Shown: positions 10,689 to 21,593 of the stretch, piece after piece
Layout of the letters: every line of letters starts with the position of its first letter
Position numbering within the stretch: position 1 is the first letter of the stretch
Source: Rheinheimera sp. 4Y26
Lineage (GTDB): Bacteria; Pseudomonadota; Gammaproteobacteria; Enterobacterales; Alteromonadaceae
Assembly (NCBI RefSeq): GCF_025245835.1
Contig: NZ_JAOBWS010000001.1
Coordinates: forward strand, 744,001 to 808,000
Direction: 5' to 3'
Length of the DNA stretch: 64,000 bases
Program-made: the position numbers and the translations under genes
Notes under the pieces: generated by a model
Told to the model about the DNA's origin: nothing
Databases searched by the model: none
The model's input: the letters and a program-made list of their open reading frames with translations, nothing else

Positions 10689-10901
10689 ATGGCAAAAAAA
10701 GCCTTTGCGCTTCGCATTGACGAGCAGGTACTGGCGCAGCTGCAAAGCTGGGCTGACGCCGAGTTTCGCAGTGTCAACGGTCAGATTGAATATTTGCTGC
10801 ATCAGGCTTTGTTGCACTCAGGCCGGTTAAAAGCCACTGCATCACCTCAGGGTGAACAAAGCGATTTGCCAGGTGCGACAGAGCCAAAGTCTGATACCTG
10901 A
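10689..10901 (+). CDS. Arc-like ribbon-helix-helix DNA-binding protein
   Basis: This 70-residue protein begins AKKAFALRIDEQVLAQLQSWA and continues FRSVNGQIEYLLHQAL, which matches the Arc/MetJ fold: a beta strand, helix A, then the SVNGQIE helix. The last 20 residues are polar and probably disordered. GAGGT lies seven bases before the ATG. It sits immediately downstream of the SPFH gene and is a plausible autoregulator acting at the palindrome 9735-9761. Confidence 0.8.
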   Translation: MAKKAFALRIDEQVLAQLQSWADAEFRSVNGQIEYLLHQALLHSGRLKATASPQGEQSDLPGATEPKSDT

Positions 10902-10942
10902 GCTGCCGGCCAAGGCTGATGTGGCATTTAGCTTTAAAAAAC

Positions 10943-10967
10943 AAAGGCGACCCTAAGGTCGCCTTTT
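10943..10967. terminator. Bidirectional terminator between the Arc-like gene and valS
   Basis: The stem AAAGGCGACC / GGTCGCCTTT has a CTAA loop. A TTTT run lies on the plus side and an A-run at 10935-10941 gives a U-tract for the minus strand, so it serves both convergent genes. Confidence 0.85.
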
Positions 10968-10991
10968 GTATGATTGGCTTTTCAGGCTAAA

Positions 10992-13871
10992 TTACAGCGC
11001 AGCAATTTCTGCTTGTTGTGCCTGTAATTTCACAATAGCGGCTTCTGCTTCTGCCAGTTTTTCACGCTCTTTGGCAAGTACTGCTTCCGGTGCTTTGGCA
11101 ACAAAACCTTCGTTGGCCAGTTTAGCGGCTACCCGAGCTGCTTCTTGCTGCATTTTTTCCAGCTGTTTAGCAATACGGGCCAGTTCTGCTTCTTTATCAA
11201 TCAGGCCTGCCATAGGGATCAGAATATCCATGGCGCCCAGCAGCTGCGCAGCAGATGCTGGGGCAGTGTCGGCGGCAGTCAGCACTGTGATGCTGTCGAG
11301 CTTGGCCAGATTTAACAGCAGCGCCTGGTTTTGCTCTAAACGACGGCTGTCGTCAACAGATAAGTTGCGCAGCAGCACCGGCAGTGGTTTGGTTGGTGGA
11401 ATATCCATCTCACCGCGGATATTACGGATGGCCACAATAAAGTTTTTCACCCATTCAATATCGGCTGCTGCGTTGTCATTAACAAGCGTCTGATCCACTT
11501 CCGGGTAAGCCTGCAGCATAATGCTGTCGCCTGGCTTGAGGTCGCTGCGGATCATTGGTGCTACCCGCTGCCAAATCTCTTCAGTGATAAATGGCATAAT
11601 GGGATGCATTAAACGTAATAAAGATTCCAGCACTGTCAGCAGGGTATGGCGGGTGCCACGTTGCTGCGCTTCGTCGCCTTTAAAGAGGACAGGTTTGGTC
11701 AGTTCTAAATACCAGTCACAGAACTGGTTCCAGGTAAATTCATACAGTGTATTGGCGGCCATATCAAAACGATAGCTGTCCAGATACTGGCGGAACTGCG
11801 CCACTGTTTGCTGGTACTGGCTTAAAATCCACTGGTCGGCTAATGACAGTTTCATCTCGCCTGCAGTTTCACCGGCAGCGGCAAGACCTACGTCTTTGCC
11901 TTCCGTCATCATGGTGACATAACGGCTGGCGTTCCACAGCTTGTTACAGAAGTTGCGGTAACCATCCAGTCGTTTCATATCCCAGTTGATATCACGGCCG
12001 GTGGAGGCCAGCGCCGCTAAGGTAAAACGCAAAGCGTCTGTACCACAGGCATCAATACCTTCCGGGAATTGTTTTTTCGTCTGGTTGGCAATTTTTTCCG
12101 CCAGTTGTGGCTGCATCATATTGCTGGTGCGTTTGGCCAATAAGTCGTCCAGGCTAATGCCGTCAATCATATCCAGTGGGTCGATGACGTTGCCTTTGGA
12201 CTTGGACATTTTGTCGCCGTTTTCATCACGAATAAGGCCCGTCACATACACAGTCTTAAAGGGCACCTGCGGTTTGCCGTTTTCATCTTTAACAAAATGC
12301 ATTGTCATCATAATCATCCGGGCAACCCAGAAGAAAATAATGTCAAAACCCGTCACCAGTACATCAGTCGGGTGGAAGGTTTTTAAATCTTCAGTTTGTT
12401 CCGGCCAGCCCAGGGTCGAGAAAGTCCAGAGTGCTGAGCTAAACCAGGTGTCGAGCACGTCGTTGTCCTGACGCAGCGCCACCTCAGGCGTTAAGCCGTG
12501 TTTAGCACGCACTTCGGCTTCATCCCGGCCCACATACACTTTGCCGTCATTGTCGTACCAGGCCGGAATGCGGTGGCCCCACCATAATTGGCGTGAAATA
12601 CACCAGTCCTGAATGTCGCGCATCCAGCTGTAGTACATGTTTTCGTACTGTTTTGGCACAAACTGAATATCGCCGTTTTCCACAGCTTCAATCGCCGTTT
12701 TGGCAAGTGGCGCCACCCGCACATACCACTGGTCGGTCAGCATAGGCTCAATTACCACACCAGAGCGGTCGCCGTACGGCAGGGTGTTGGTTAAGTCTTC
12801 AATTTTATCGAGCAAACCTGCCGCATCAAAAGCCGCCACTATGGCTTTACGGGCAGCATAACGGTCAAGGCCAGCGAGCTCTGCCGGAATAGGCGCTGCC
12901 ATATTCGGGTTTTCTTCACCATTGCTGAAAAAACATTCGCCTGCAGCGCGGATAGTGGCGTCTTTGGTCATCACGTTGATCATTGGCAACTGATGACGTT
13001 TACCCACTTCGTAGTCGTTAAAGTCATGCGCCGGGGTGATTTTGACGCAGCCTGAGCCTTTTTCTTTATCGGCATGCTCGTCAGCAATAATTGGCATACG
13101 GCGATTGACCAACGGCAGCAGAATTTCTTTGCCAATCAGCGACTGGTAACGCTCGTCTTCAGGGTTTACCGCTACTGCGGTATCACCCAGCATGGTTTCA
13201 GGGCGGGTGGTGGCAACCACTAAGTAGTTTTTGCCATCAGCAGTTAATACACCATCAGCCAGCGGGTAGCGTAAATGCCAGAAATGGCCTTTTTGTTCTT
13301 TGTTTTCTACTTCTAAATCAGAAATAGCGGTGTGCAGTTTTGGATCCCAGTTCACCAGGCGTTTGCCACGGTAAATTAAATCGTCCTGATACAAACGCAC
13401 AAAAACTTCCTGCACTGCGTTTGACAGGCCATCGTCCATGGTAAAACGTTCTTTGTCCCAGTCGACCGAGTTGCCTAAACGGCGCATTTGTTCAGTGATG
13501 GTGCCACCGGATTCGGCTTTCCATTCCCAGACTTTTTCAATAAAAGCATCACGGCCCATGGCGTGGCGGTCCGGTTTGCCTTCGGCGGCCAGTTTACGCT
13601 CTACCACCATCTGAGTGGCGATACCGGCGTGGTCTGTACCCACCTGCCATAAAGTGTTTTTGCCTTGCATCCGCTGATAACGGGTGAGCGCATCCATAAT
13701 GGTTTGCTGGAAAGCGTGACCCATGTGCAGGCTACCCGTGACATTTGGCGGCGGGATCATAATGCAATAAGCGCCGCTTGAGTTGTCACCTGAAGGTTTA
13801 AAGTAGCCTTTGTTTTCCCAGGCTTTGTACATCGCCTGTTCGATTTGACTTGGGTTAAATTTTGTTTCCAT
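10992..13871 (-). CDS. valS: Valyl-tRNA synthetase
   Basis: This cytoplasmic enzyme charges tRNA-Val and edits mischarged Thr. The 959-residue protein has [15 protein letters not shown] (HIGH motif, residues 49-52), the KMSKS loop in [14 protein letters not shown] near residue 560, an anticodon-binding domain and a C-terminal coiled-coil arm ([19 protein letters not shown]). It is 13 bp downstream of holC in a pepA-holC-valS arrangement that is conserved in many gammaproteobacteria. Confidence 0.98.
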   Translation of the reverse strand: METKFNPSQIEQAMYKAWENKGYFKPSGDNSSGAYCIMIPPPNVTGSLHMGHAFQQTIMDALTRYQRMQGKNTLWQVGTDHAGIATQMVVERKLAAEGKPDRHAMGRDAFIEKVWEWKAESGGTITEQMRRLGNSVDWDKERFTMDDGLSNAVQEVFVRLYQDDLIYRGKRLVNWDPKLHTAISDLEVENKEQKGHFWHLRYPLADGVLTADGKNYLVVATTRPETMLGDTAVAVNPEDERYQSLIGKEILLPLVNRRMPIIADEHADKEKGSGCVKITPAHDFNDYEVGKRHQLPMINVMTKDATIRAAGECFFSNGEENPNMAAPIPAELAGLDRYAARKAIVAAFDAAGLLDKIEDLTNTLPYGDRSGVVIEPMLTDQWYVRVAPLAKTAIEAVENGDIQFVPKQYENMYYSWMRDIQDWCISRQLWWGHRIPAWYDNDGKVYVGRDEAEVRAKHGLTPEVALRQDNDVLDTWFSSALWTFSTLGWPEQTEDLKTFHPTDVLVTGFDIIFFWVARMIMMTMHFVKDENGKPQVPFKTVYVTGLIRDENGDKMSKSKGNVIDPLDMIDGISLDDLLAKRTSNMMQPQLAEKIANQTKKQFPEGIDACGTDALRFTLAALASTGRDINWDMKRLDGYRNFCNKLWNASRYVTMMTEGKDVGLAAAGETAGEMKLSLADQWILSQYQQTVAQFRQYLDSYRFDMAANTLYEFTWNQFCDWYLELTKPVLFKGDEAQQRGTRHTLLTVLESLLRLMHPIMPFITEEIWQRVAPMIRSDLKPGDSIMLQAYPEVDQTLVNDNAAADIEWVKNFIVAIRNIRGEMDIPPTKPLPVLLRNLSVDDSRRLEQNQALLLNLAKLDSITVLTAADTAPASAAQLLGAMDILIPMAGLIDKEAELARIAKQLEKMQQEAARVAAKLANEGFVAKAPEAVLAKEREKLAEAEAAIVKLQAQQAEIAAL

Positions 13872-13884
13872 TTTTCTACCTGTT

Positions 13885-14364
13885 TCAGCTGGCCTGCACG
13901 GTTTGGGGTGTCACACCAAGCTGGCGATAATGTTTATACTTTTGCCGGGCTATGTCTTTGTCAGACTCAGCCGCTGGCACAAATTCGATGATCTGACTAA
14001 ACCTGTTGGCAAATACCGGTACAGCAGACGTTAAATTAATTAATACCTGACGGTTATTTTTGGGGGGCAGCCAGCTGATCTCAACCGGCGCGCCGCGGGC
14101 AGGGCCTTCACCCACCAGGTTATGCGGTACAAAACTGTGTGCATCAAACTGCCATAATACCTCATCGACCTGTTCAGCGTCTTGCTGATTTGCGCAGTAC
14201 ACAAAGACTTTCAGATTTTGCCGGTACAAAGCAGCACAAAGCTGACAGGCCAGCAGCAGCTGGTTATTCCCCTTTATTTCACCGCTATCAGCCGGCGCTT
14301 TGCTGCTATCCCCCGACGCTTCGCTGGGGTCAGCAGCTTTGGGCAAATAAAACTGAACTTGCAT
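13885..14364 (-). CDS. holC: DNA polymerase III chi subunit
   Basis: Chi links the clamp-loader complex to single-strand-binding protein. I start it at 14364 (MQVQFYLPK), where AGAAGG lies seven bases upstream; a start at 14418 would add an unrelated N-terminus. The 159-residue product has the family's [21 protein letters not shown] helix-strand, an [16 protein letters not shown] block and a late [24 protein letters not shown] segment. Between the first strand and first helix there is a Ser/Ala/Asp-rich stretch (residues about 10-30) that I do not expect in short chi proteins. Confidence 0.9.
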   Translation of the reverse strand: MQVQFYLPKAADPSEASGDSSKAPADSGEIKGNNQLLLACQLCAALYRQNLKVFVYCANQQDAEQVDEVLWQFDAHSFVPHNLVGEGPARGAPVEISWLPPKNNRQVLINLTSAVPVFANRFSQIIEFVPAAESDKDIARQKYKHYRQLGVTPQTVQAS

Positions 14365-14410
14365 CAGTGGCCTTCTGTTGTGCTGTTGCAGCGCACAGGC
14401 TGCAAGGGCT

Positions 14411-14444
14411 AAAAACAAAACTGGCCAGGGTTCCCGGGCCAGTT
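14411..14444 (-). terminator. Rho-independent terminator after pepA
   Basis: Read on the minus strand, the stem AACTGGCC / GGCCAGTT with a 10-nt loop is followed by TTTTGTTTTT. It lies between the pepA stop and the holC start, so holC-valS probably has its own promoter as well. Confidence 0.7.
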
Positions 14445-14474
14445 GCTGCGCAAAATAACTGCAGAGGCGTTTGT

Positions 14475-15983
14475 TTAACTTTCCGGATGATGGCCGGCAC
14501 GGTTAATTAAAAATTGCATCAGCATGGCTACAGGGCGACCTGTGGCACCTTTGTCTTTACCGCCGCTACGCCAGGCTGTGCCGGCAATGTCCAAATGCGC
14601 CCAGTTATATTTGCGGGTGAATTTTGACAAAAAGCAGGCTGCGGTAATAGTACCGGCGGCGCGGCCACCTAAGTTACTAAAGTCGGCAAAGGGGCTTTCT
14701 AACTGGTCGTGGTAATCATCCCACAAAGGTAAACGCCAGGCGCGATCCCCACTTTGTTCTGATGCATTCAGAATTTCATGCGCCAGCGGGTTGTGGTTAC
14801 TCAACAGGCCAGTGGCATGTTTACCCAGCGCAATGACACAGGCACCGGTTAAAGTGGCGACGTCTATCACCACATCCGGGTCAAACCGCTCCACATAAGT
14901 TAAAGCATCACACAGCACTAAACGGCCTTCAGCGTCAGTGTTTAACACTTCAACCGTTTGGCCCGACATCGTCGTCAGTACGTCACCAGGGCGGTAAGCT
15001 TTACCGTCCGGCATGTTTTCGGCAGCTGCTAATACTCCAATCACATTGACCGGTAAACCGAGTGATGCCACAGCGTTCATGGTACCCAGCACAGAAGCAG
15101 CGCCACACATGTCGTATTTCATCTCGTCCATGGCGTCACTTGGTTTAATGCTGATACCGCCGGTATCAAAAGTTAAACCTTTGCCGACCAGCACCACGGG
15201 CGCGCTGTTGTCCATGGCGCCCTGGTATTTAATCACCGCCATTTTGGCTTCGTTGTCCGAACCACGGGCCACAGCTAAATAAGAATGCATGCCCAGCGCG
15301 GTCATTTCCGGCACACCCAGCACTTCAATACTGAGTTTGTCGCTGATAGTGGCAAGCCCCTGCGCCTGCTCGGCCAGCCAGGCCGGGGTGCAGATATTCG
15401 GTGGCATATTGCCAACGTCTTTACATTGTTTAATACCGGCGGCAATAGCCAGGCCATGCTCAACGGCTTTTTCGCCTATGGTGAGGTCACGGCGGGTGGG
15501 CACATTAAACACAATTTTGCGCAGCGGACGGCGGGTTTCATCTTTTTTGCTTTTCAGCTTATCAAAGGTGTACAGGCAATCCTGAGTGGTTTCTACCGCA
15601 TGACGTACTTTCCAGTAGGTATCGCGGCCTTTGACATGCAGCTCAGATAAAAAGCACACAGCTTCCATTGAACCGGTTTCATTCAGGGTGCTGATGGTTT
15701 TGGCAATGATCTGACGATACTGGCGTTCGTCCAGCTCACGTTCTTTGCCACAACCGACCAATAACACTCGTTCGCTCAGTACGTTAGGTACATGGTGCAA
15801 CAGCAGCATCTGACCTGGTTTGCCTTCCAGATCACCACGGCGCAGCAGGTTACTGATATAACCTTCGCTGATTTTATCTAATTGTTCGGCCACCGCAGAT
15901 AACCGGCGTGGTTCATACACGCCGACAACAATACAAGCACTGCGTTGTTTCTCCGGACTTCCGCTTTTAACGCTGAACTCCAT
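14475..15983 (-). CDS. pepA: Leucyl aminopeptidase (PepA, M17)
   Basis: This is a cytosolic two-metal aminopeptidase; in E. coli PepA also binds DNA and regulates carAB and plasmid recombination. The 502-residue protein carries the M17 signature [10 protein letters not shown], the metal ligands in [17 protein letters not shown], and [11 protein letters not shown]. Its N-terminal domain is of normal length. It is transcribed away from lptF, a classic neighbour pair. Confidence 0.97.
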   Translation of the reverse strand: MEFSVKSGSPEKQRSACIVVGVYEPRRLSAVAEQLDKISEGYISNLLRRGDLEGKPGQMLLLHHVPNVLSERVLLVGCGKERELDERQYRQIIAKTISTLNETGSMEAVCFLSELHVKGRDTYWKVRHAVETTQDCLYTFDKLKSKKDETRRPLRKIVFNVPTRRDLTIGEKAVEHGLAIAAGIKQCKDVGNMPPNICTPAWLAEQAQGLATISDKLSIEVLGVPEMTALGMHSYLAVARGSDNEAKMAVIKYQGAMDNSAPVVLVGKGLTFDTGGISIKPSDAMDEMKYDMCGAASVLGTMNAVASLGLPVNVIGVLAAAENMPDGKAYRPGDVLTTMSGQTVEVLNTDAEGRLVLCDALTYVERFDPDVVIDVATLTGACVIALGKHATGLLSNHNPLAHEILNASEQSGDRAWRLPLWDDYHDQLESPFADFSNLGGRAAGTITAACFLSKFTRKYNWAHLDIAGTAWRSGGKDKGATGRPVAMLMQFLINRAGHHPES

Positions 15984-16169
15984 GTCAACTCCTGATTCTG
16001 ATGGACTATGCTGGGGTAACGCCGCGCTTTAGGCCAGTAAAAGAGGTGCTGGCGCTGATAAAAAAGCTCGGATTTCACCGGACTTTAGTCGATAATAATT
16101 GCTATAAATATCCAGTTTACTTAAAAATTGCCAGGGTGCCAGCAAAAAGACTGGTTTTTGGGGGGCATT

Positions 16170-17282
16170 TTGATTGTTTTTCGTTATTTGATTGGCGAAG
16201 TATTTAAATCTCAGCTGGCTGTGTTTCTGATTTTAATCACTATTATCTTAAGCCAGCGCTTTGTCAAAACCTTAGCAGACGCCTCAGAAGGCGAGCTGCC
16301 TGCTTCATTGGTGCTCACTTTGGTGGCATTAAAACTGCCGCAGATGGCCATTCTTATTTTACCTTTGGCGGCATTTTTGGGTGTTTTAATCGCCTACGGC
16401 CGGATTTATGCAGAAAGTGAAATGACAGTGTTGCATGCCACAGGTGTCAGTGAATGGCTGGTGGGGCGTATGACGCTGGTGTTGTCGTTGTTTATCGCCT
16501 TGCTGGCCGGTGGTTTAACTTTGTATTTAAGCCCCTGGGCCGCTGAGCGTGAATATCAGCTGCTGGAAAAAGTGTCGTCCGACCCTGGTTTATCCACACT
16601 TATTCCCGGGCGTTTCCAGCAAACTTCCAATGAAAAAGCCGTGGTGTTTGTGCAGGACATCAGCCGTGACGGCCACAGTCTGTCCAAAGTGTTTTTGGCG
16701 CAACAGGCCACTGAAGATGGCGGTCAGCATTCGGTGGTGTATGCCCAAACCGGTACTGTGCAGGAAGACAATACCGGTGCACAACGACTGGTGCTGAGCA
16801 ATGGCCGCAGGTATGCAGGGGCTGTGGATGCACCTGAATATGATGTGCTGGAGTTTGGCCGTTATGATTTGCAAATCCGCGAGCAGCAGGTAGAGCAGCG
16901 CCGGCGCAAATTAAAAAGTTTGCCCACGCTGGATTTATATCAGCAGCGTGATAACCCCGAAGCTGTGGCTGAGCTGCATTGGCGGCTGGCCATTCCGCTG
17001 TCGATTCCCATTCTGATGTTGCTGGCAGTGCCGCTCAGTAAAGTGAACCCGCGCCAGGGCAAATTTGGCCGTTTATTGCCGGCTTTGTCGTTGTTTTTGC
17101 TGTATTACATGCTGCTGATTGTCAGCACCAATTTGCTGCAAAAAGAAAAAATCCCTCAGGCGGTCGGGCTTTGGTGGATCCATGGCCTGATGCTGACGCT
17201 GGTGGTGGTGTTGTTGCTGCAAAGCCGCGCCGGTGCGCAGCGGCTGAAAGCCAGAATTTTTGGCCGGGGTGAACATGCTTAA
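16170..17282 (+). CDS. lptF: LPS export ABC transporter permease LptF
   Basis: This is one of two permeases of the LptB2FG complex that extracts lipopolysaccharide from the inner membrane. I place the start at the TTG at 16170 (giving MIVFRYLIGEVFKSQL), which matches the known LptF N-terminus and gives 370 residues; an ATG at 16128 would add an unlikely 14 residues. GGGGGG lies just upstream as a poor ribosome site. There are six membrane helices, three before and three after the periplasmic jellyroll. The downstream lptG start overlaps the stop by 8 bp. Confidence 0.95.
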   Translation: MIVFRYLIGEVFKSQLAVFLILITIILSQRFVKTLADASEGELPASLVLTLVALKLPQMAILILPLAAFLGVLIAYGRIYAESEMTVLHATGVSEWLVGRMTLVLSLFIALLAGGLTLYLSPWAAEREYQLLEKVSSDPGLSTLIPGRFQQTSNEKAVVFVQDISRDGHSLSKVFLAQQATEDGGQHSVVYAQTGTVQEDNTGAQRLVLSNGRRYAGAVDAPEYDVLEFGRYDLQIREQQVEQRRRKLKSLPTLDLYQQRDNPEAVAELHWRLAIPLSIPILMLLAVPLSKVNPRQGKFGRLLPALSLFLLYYMLLIVSTNLLQKEKIPQAVGLWWIHGLMLTLVVVLLLQSRAGAQRLKARIFGRGEHA

Positions 17283-18336
17283 GATTGTCGATATTTACAT
17301 TGGCCGCAGTATTCTGACCACCTCGGCTTTGTCATTGTCTGTGCTGCTGATTTTATCCGGCATGTTCCGTTTTATTGATCAGCTGAAAGTCGACCGCGGT
17401 GACTACACAGCGCTGACGGCGGCTATGTTCAGCTTGTTCAGTGTGCCGGGCGATATGGTGTTGTTTTTCCCGATGGCAGCGTTAATAGGTGCGCTGATTG
17501 GCCTTGGTATGCTGGCCAGCAATAGCGAGCTGGTGGTGATGCAGGCCTCCGGTATGTCCAGGCTGAATATTATCGGCTCTGTGATGAAAACCGCGTTATT
17601 GATGATGGTGTTGGTGATGGCGGTGGGCGAGTGGCTGGCGCCGGCTTCGGAAAAGTTTGCCAGAGAACTCAAAACCAAAGCCATTTCCGGCGGTAATTTA
17701 TTTGCTGCGCAGCAGGGCGTCTGGGCTAAAGATGGTGACGATTTTGTCAATATCCGTCAGGTGTCAGACGATGGCAGTCTGAAAAATGTCACTATTTATC
17801 AGTTTTCGCCTGAGCTGGCGCTGCAGGGCATTATTAACGCCAAGTCGGCGATATTTGTCGCCGGTGTCTGGCAATTAGAGCAGGTCAGCCGCCTGAATTT
17901 CCGGGATGACAAAGTTGAACAGCATCAATGGGCGCAGCAACGCTGGCGCTCAGGTTTAACGCCCGACAAGCTGGGCGTGGTCAGTGTCAAACCTGAACTT
18001 CTGAGTTTACAGGGTTTAAGCAGTTATCTGGATTATCTGGATGCCAATCAGCAGGACAGCAGCCGTTATCAGCTGGCGTACTGGCGCAAAGCCACTCAGC
18101 CGTTAACCATAGTGGCAATGATGCTGATGGCGTTGTCGTTTATTTTTGGCCCGCTGCGCAGCGTGACTATGGCAGCAAGGGTGTTGATGGGCATTCTGAC
18201 CGGTTTTGCTTTTCATATGGCCAATGAAGTGTTTGGCCCTATTGCGCTGGTCTACCAGTTACCGCCCGTGCTTGGCGCTGTGTTGCCCAGCGGCATTTTT
18301 ATTGCGGTTTCTGTGTATCTGATGCAGAAAAAATAA
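17275..18336 (+). CDS. lptG: LPS export ABC transporter permease LptG
   Basis: This is the second permease of the LptB2FG lipopolysaccharide extractor. The start ATG at 17275 (MLKIVDIYIGRSIL) overlaps lptF, and GGGGTGA lies just before it. Segments such as FPMAALIGALIGLGMLASNSE, ELVVMQASG, LTPDKLGVV and MMLMALSFIFGPLRSV match LptG closely. The product is 353 residues, near the family norm of 360. Confidence 0.96.
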   Translation: MLKIVDIYIGRSILTTSALSLSVLLILSGMFRFIDQLKVDRGDYTALTAAMFSLFSVPGDMVLFFPMAALIGALIGLGMLASNSELVVMQASGMSRLNIIGSVMKTALLMMVLVMAVGEWLAPASEKFARELKTKAISGGNLFAAQQGVWAKDGDDFVNIRQVSDDGSLKNVTIYQFSPELALQGIINAKSAIFVAGVWQLEQVSRLNFRDDKVEQHQWAQQRWRSGLTPDKLGVVSVKPELLSLQGLSSYLDYLDANQQDSSRYQLAYWRKATQPLTIVAMMLMALSFIFGPLRSVTMAARVLMGILTGFAFHMANEVFGPIALVYQLPPVLGAVLPSGIFIAVSVYLMQKK

Positions 18337-18374
18337 CAAGCACAGCCTGAGGCTGGTATTTTGCAGTGATGGAT

Positions 18375-19148
18375 TTAGTGCTGAAACTGGCCCGGATTTT
18401 GATGGTACTGACGGATAATCGCATCAAAACGGCCATTGTGTTTCAGCTCATTCAGCGCCTGTTGCAGGCGGTGGGCAAGTTCGGGTGATACTGCTTTATT
18501 CAGCGCCAGAAAGTTATTGCCTATGGCCGAAATATCCAGCACCGGTTCCACCAGGCGCATATCTTTGCCATGTTTGGCCAGCCAATCGGGCAACACCAGC
18601 TCAGAGCCGATAATCAGGTCTACTTTTCCCTGTAAAAACAGCGGAATAGGTTCTGATTTGGTGGCAAAATCCAAAAGGTTCACACCCCGTTTAAACCCTT
18701 GCTCAGTCAGATATTCTTCATATACATCGCCCCTGGCGACGGCAATGCCAAAGTTTTTTGCATCGGCGAGATTTTTGGGCGCAATTTGCGGCCGGCTTTT
18801 TAGCCGGTATAAATACGCTTTGGCAGAGGCAATAGGGCCAACCCACTGAAACAGCTCACTGCGTTTGGGCGTTCTGACCGTTGGAAACAAACCACTTTGC
18901 GGGTCTTGCTGCGCGTTTTCAAAGGCGCGCAGCCAGGGCAGGCTCACCATGTCACATTTTAACTGTGCCAAAGTGCAGGCTTCCAGAATGATGTCGGCGT
19001 TAATGCCGCGAATTTTGCCCTGATGTAAAAAACTATAAGGCGGGAATTCTTCGGTATACAAGGTCAGATTCAGTTGTTGCGGCGCAGCCACCAGATTTTG
19101 CACACTGCATAAACAACAGAACAACAAGCTGAATACAGGCAACCGCAT
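18375..19148 (-). CDS. Periplasmic solute-binding-like protein (SBP family 3)
   Basis: This 257-residue secreted protein resembles the amino-acid-type solute-binding fold. A signal peptide (MRLPVFSLLFCCLCSVQNLVAA) is followed by LNLTLYTEEFPPYSFLHQGKIRGINADII, a typical family 3 opening, then LPWLRAFENAQQDP and a VDLIIGSELVL segment. No permease or ATPase gene lies nearby, so it is probably not a standard importer. Such orphan proteins often act as sensors or are of unknown role. Its ligand cannot be read from the sequence. Confidence 0.75.
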   Translation of the reverse strand: MRLPVFSLLFCCLCSVQNLVAAPQQLNLTLYTEEFPPYSFLHQGKIRGINADIILEACTLAQLKCDMVSLPWLRAFENAQQDPQSGLFPTVRTPKRSELFQWVGPIASAKAYLYRLKSRPQIAPKNLADAKNFGIAVARGDVYEEYLTEQGFKRGVNLLDFATKSEPIPLFLQGKVDLIIGSELVLPDWLAKHGKDMRLVEPVLDISAIGNNFLALNKAVSPELAHRLQQALNELKHNGRFDAIIRQYHQNPGQFQH

Positions 19149-19409
19149 CTGACAAACTCCGGATGATTTGTGCGCAATATGCCAGAGTCTGTGCCGATAG
19201 GGTAGTTTTTGTTTAAGTACCAGTTTGCAGCACCTTGTTGGCCTGATGTTGCATTCTTGTTGCTGTTTAAATGGTGCTTGCTAAAGCTGCTTGATTTGAC
19301 TTATTTTTTAACTGGCAGCCTTTGGAACGGCGCGGTTCTTATCGCAACTTACTTTCGTAAAAGGCATTTATTTCAAGCGTTCAGGCTTGGCAGAATACAA
19401 GGAATATTT

Positions 19410-19739
19410 ATGTCAACTTATGTGCAGGAACCAGGACAAGACAGTAAAAACCTGGCAGCTATTACTCATGTGGCTTCGATCTTTTTTGCTTTTCTGGCGC
19501 CTTTACTGGTGTACCTGATTAAATCCGATGATGAATTTGTGAAAAGCACCGCTAAAGAAGGGCTGAATTTTGCCATCACAGTACTGCTGGTGTATGTGCT
19601 GCTGGGAATTTCGGTGATAGGTGTTGCGCTGATGCCGGTGTTATGGCTCGCGACTTTAGTGCTCTATATTATTGCCGCCAAAACGGCCAGCGAAGGCCAG
19701 GTGTATCGTTTTCCACTGACCTGGCGTCTGCTGAAATAA
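19410..19739 (+). CDS. DUF4870 family small membrane protein
   Basis: This is a 109-residue membrane protein of unknown function. I start it at 19410 (MSTYVQEPGQDSKNLA), where AAGGA lies six bases upstream; the longer frame from 19209 looks like non-coding leader. The DUF4870 pattern is clear: an N-terminal helix with ITHVASIFFAFLAPLLVYLIKSDD, then FVKSTAKEGLNFAITV, and two further helices ending in AAKTASEGQVYRFPLTWRLLK. A strong terminator follows. Confidence 0.85.
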   Translation: MSTYVQEPGQDSKNLAAITHVASIFFAFLAPLLVYLIKSDDEFVKSTAKEGLNFAITVLLVYVLLGISVIGVALMPVLWLATLVLYIIAAKTASEGQVYRFPLTWRLLK

Positions 19740-19803
19740 CCTGGTGAAATAACAATGGCTTGTGGTAAAAGGCCGTTAGATTTTTCCTTGTTGGCATCGA
19801 CAG

Positions 19804-19838
19804 AAAAAAGCCTGTTGTTTAAAACAACAGGCTTTTTT
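19804..19838. terminator. Bidirectional terminator between DUF4870 and SulP genes
   Basis: A perfect 17-bp stem (AAAAAAGCCTGTTGTTT and its complement) with a single-base centre ends in T6 on either strand. It sits between convergent genes. Confidence 0.9.
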
Positions 19839-19883
19839 AATGCCGTATTTTACCGCTAGCTTTGCTGCGCAGCATGCAGTTAT

Positions 19884-21359
19884 TTAATGTAATAAAGGTG
19901 CGATTGCTTCAGGTTTGTTGTGGATGGCAAATTTATCCACCAAAGTCGCGCTGGCCTGATTTAACCCTGTGACCTCTGCTTCGATATTGTTTCTGCGAAA
20001 CTTCAGTACCACTTTGTCCAGTGAGCTGACCGCCGTGATATCCCAGAAATGGGCATGGGTCAGGTCAATCTGCACTTTGCTGAGCTGTTCTTTGTAATCA
20101 AAACTGGCAACAAATTGCTCTGCCGAGGTAAAAAACAGCTGGCCCGTGACCTGATATATCCTGCTGTTGCCATCTGCAGAAAGGGTGGACTGCACGGCCA
20201 GTAACTGGCCTATTTTATTGGCAAAAAACAAGGTGCTGAGCAGCACCCCCACCAGCACACCATAAGCCAGGTTGTGGCTGTATACCACCACAGCCACAGT
20301 GGCCAGCATCACCACACCTGAGCTGGTTGGGTTATGGCGTAAATCGCGCAGTGACTGCCAGTTAAAGGTGCCAATAGATACCATAATCATCACAGCCACT
20401 AACGCAGCCATCGGAATAAGGCCAACCCAGGGGCCTAAATACACCGCAAAAATCAGAATAAGAATACCGGCAACTAGAGTGGATAAGCGGGTGCGGCCAC
20501 CGGATTTTACGTTGATCACCGACTGGCCAATCATGGCGCAACCGGCCATCCCACCAATCAGGCCAGAGCCAATATTGGCAATGCCCTGGCCCACACATTC
20601 ACGGTTTTTATTACTGTCGCTTTCGGTCATGTCATCGACAATAGTGGCGGTCATCAGCGACTCGAGTAAACCTACGACGGCAAGGCCCAGTGAATAAGGG
20701 AAGATAATTTCCAAAGTCTGCCAGTTGAGCGGTGCCTCAGGCCACAACAATACCGGCAGGCTGTCCGGCAAGGCGCCCATATTGGCCACATTGCGTACAT
20801 CAATCTGGAAATACAAAGTGATGGCGGTTAATACCAGAATGGCCACCAGAGGAGACGGAATAGTTTTATTCAGATAAGGAAACAAATAAATAATGGCAAG
20901 GCCGGCTGCTGTCATGGCATATACCTGCCAGCCGTGCCCTATTAATTCAGGCAGCTGCGCCATAAAAATCAAAATCGCCAGCGCATTAACAAAACCTGTG
21001 ACAACAGAGCGCGACACAAAACGCATCAGCTCACCGAGTTTACATAAACCAAAAATGATCTGAATAACACCACACAGCAGGGTTGCGGCCAATAAATATT
21101 GCAGGCCATGTTCTTTGACCAGGGTGACCATCAACAGCGCCATTGCGCCCGTTGCAGCCGAAATCATCGCCGGCCGGCCGCCGGCAAAAGCGCAAATGAC
21201 TGCGATGGCAAAAGAAGCGTATAAACCGACTTTGGGGTCGACACCGGCAATAATCGAAAAGGCGATCGCTTCCGGGATCAGCGCCAGCGCCACCAGAATG
21301 CCGCATAAAATATCAGCGCGGGTATTGCTGAACCACTGTTGCTTCAGTTGCTGAAACAT
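19884..21359 (-). CDS. SulP family anion transporter with STAS domain
   Basis: This is an inner-membrane anion carrier (bicarbonate, sulfate or similar). The 491-residue protein has about 12-14 membrane helices opening with [35 protein letters not shown], a typical SulP start. The [27 protein letters not shown] segment resembles the BicA/YbaR-like branch. The C-terminal 90 residues form a STAS domain ([20 protein letters not shown]). The substrate cannot be decided from sequence; the short BicA-like form makes Na+/bicarbonate one possibility. Confidence 0.88.
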   Translation of the reverse strand: MFQQLKQQWFSNTRADILCGILVALALIPEAIAFSIIAGVDPKVGLYASFAIAVICAFAGGRPAMISAATGAMALLMVTLVKEHGLQYLLAATLLCGVIQIIFGLCKLGELMRFVSRSVVTGFVNALAILIFMAQLPELIGHGWQVYAMTAAGLAIIYLFPYLNKTIPSPLVAILVLTAITLYFQIDVRNVANMGALPDSLPVLLWPEAPLNWQTLEIIFPYSLGLAVVGLLESLMTATIVDDMTESDSNKNRECVGQGIANIGSGLIGGMAGCAMIGQSVINVKSGGRTRLSTLVAGILILIFAVYLGPWVGLIPMAALVAVMIMVSIGTFNWQSLRDLRHNPTSSGVVMLATVAVVVYSHNLAYGVLVGVLLSTLFFANKIGQLLAVQSTLSADGNSRIYQVTGQLFFTSAEQFVASFDYKEQLSKVQIDLTHAHFWDITAVSSLDKVVLKFRRNNIEAEVTGLNQASATLVDKFAIHNKPEAIAPLLH

Positions 21360-21593
21360 TTATTTTTCCTTTTAAAACAAAATAATTGCTGGCTTTTTGA
21401 GCCTATCGCAGCTTTCATCTGCAGCCAGTTCAAAGCCAAGCCGGGCGAAAAAAAGCCGCAATTCTAACAGACTGTGCCGGAGCTGGCGAATAAGGGGGCA
21501 CTCGACCAACTCCCGAATCTTTATACAATCTTTATAATGCTGCTTTACCACAGCTTATAAGATCGCAGTTATCCGTTGTTCTGGTGTGTTGTG

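Noticed and set aside
10966-12471. Long plus-strand open frames across valS
   Set aside because: They lie antisense to a clear ValRS gene and their translations are Ser/Ala/Lys-rich with no family resemblance.
18342-18362. Terminator after lptG
   Set aside because: The stem CAGCC / GGCTG is only five pairs with a weak T-run; too little to call.
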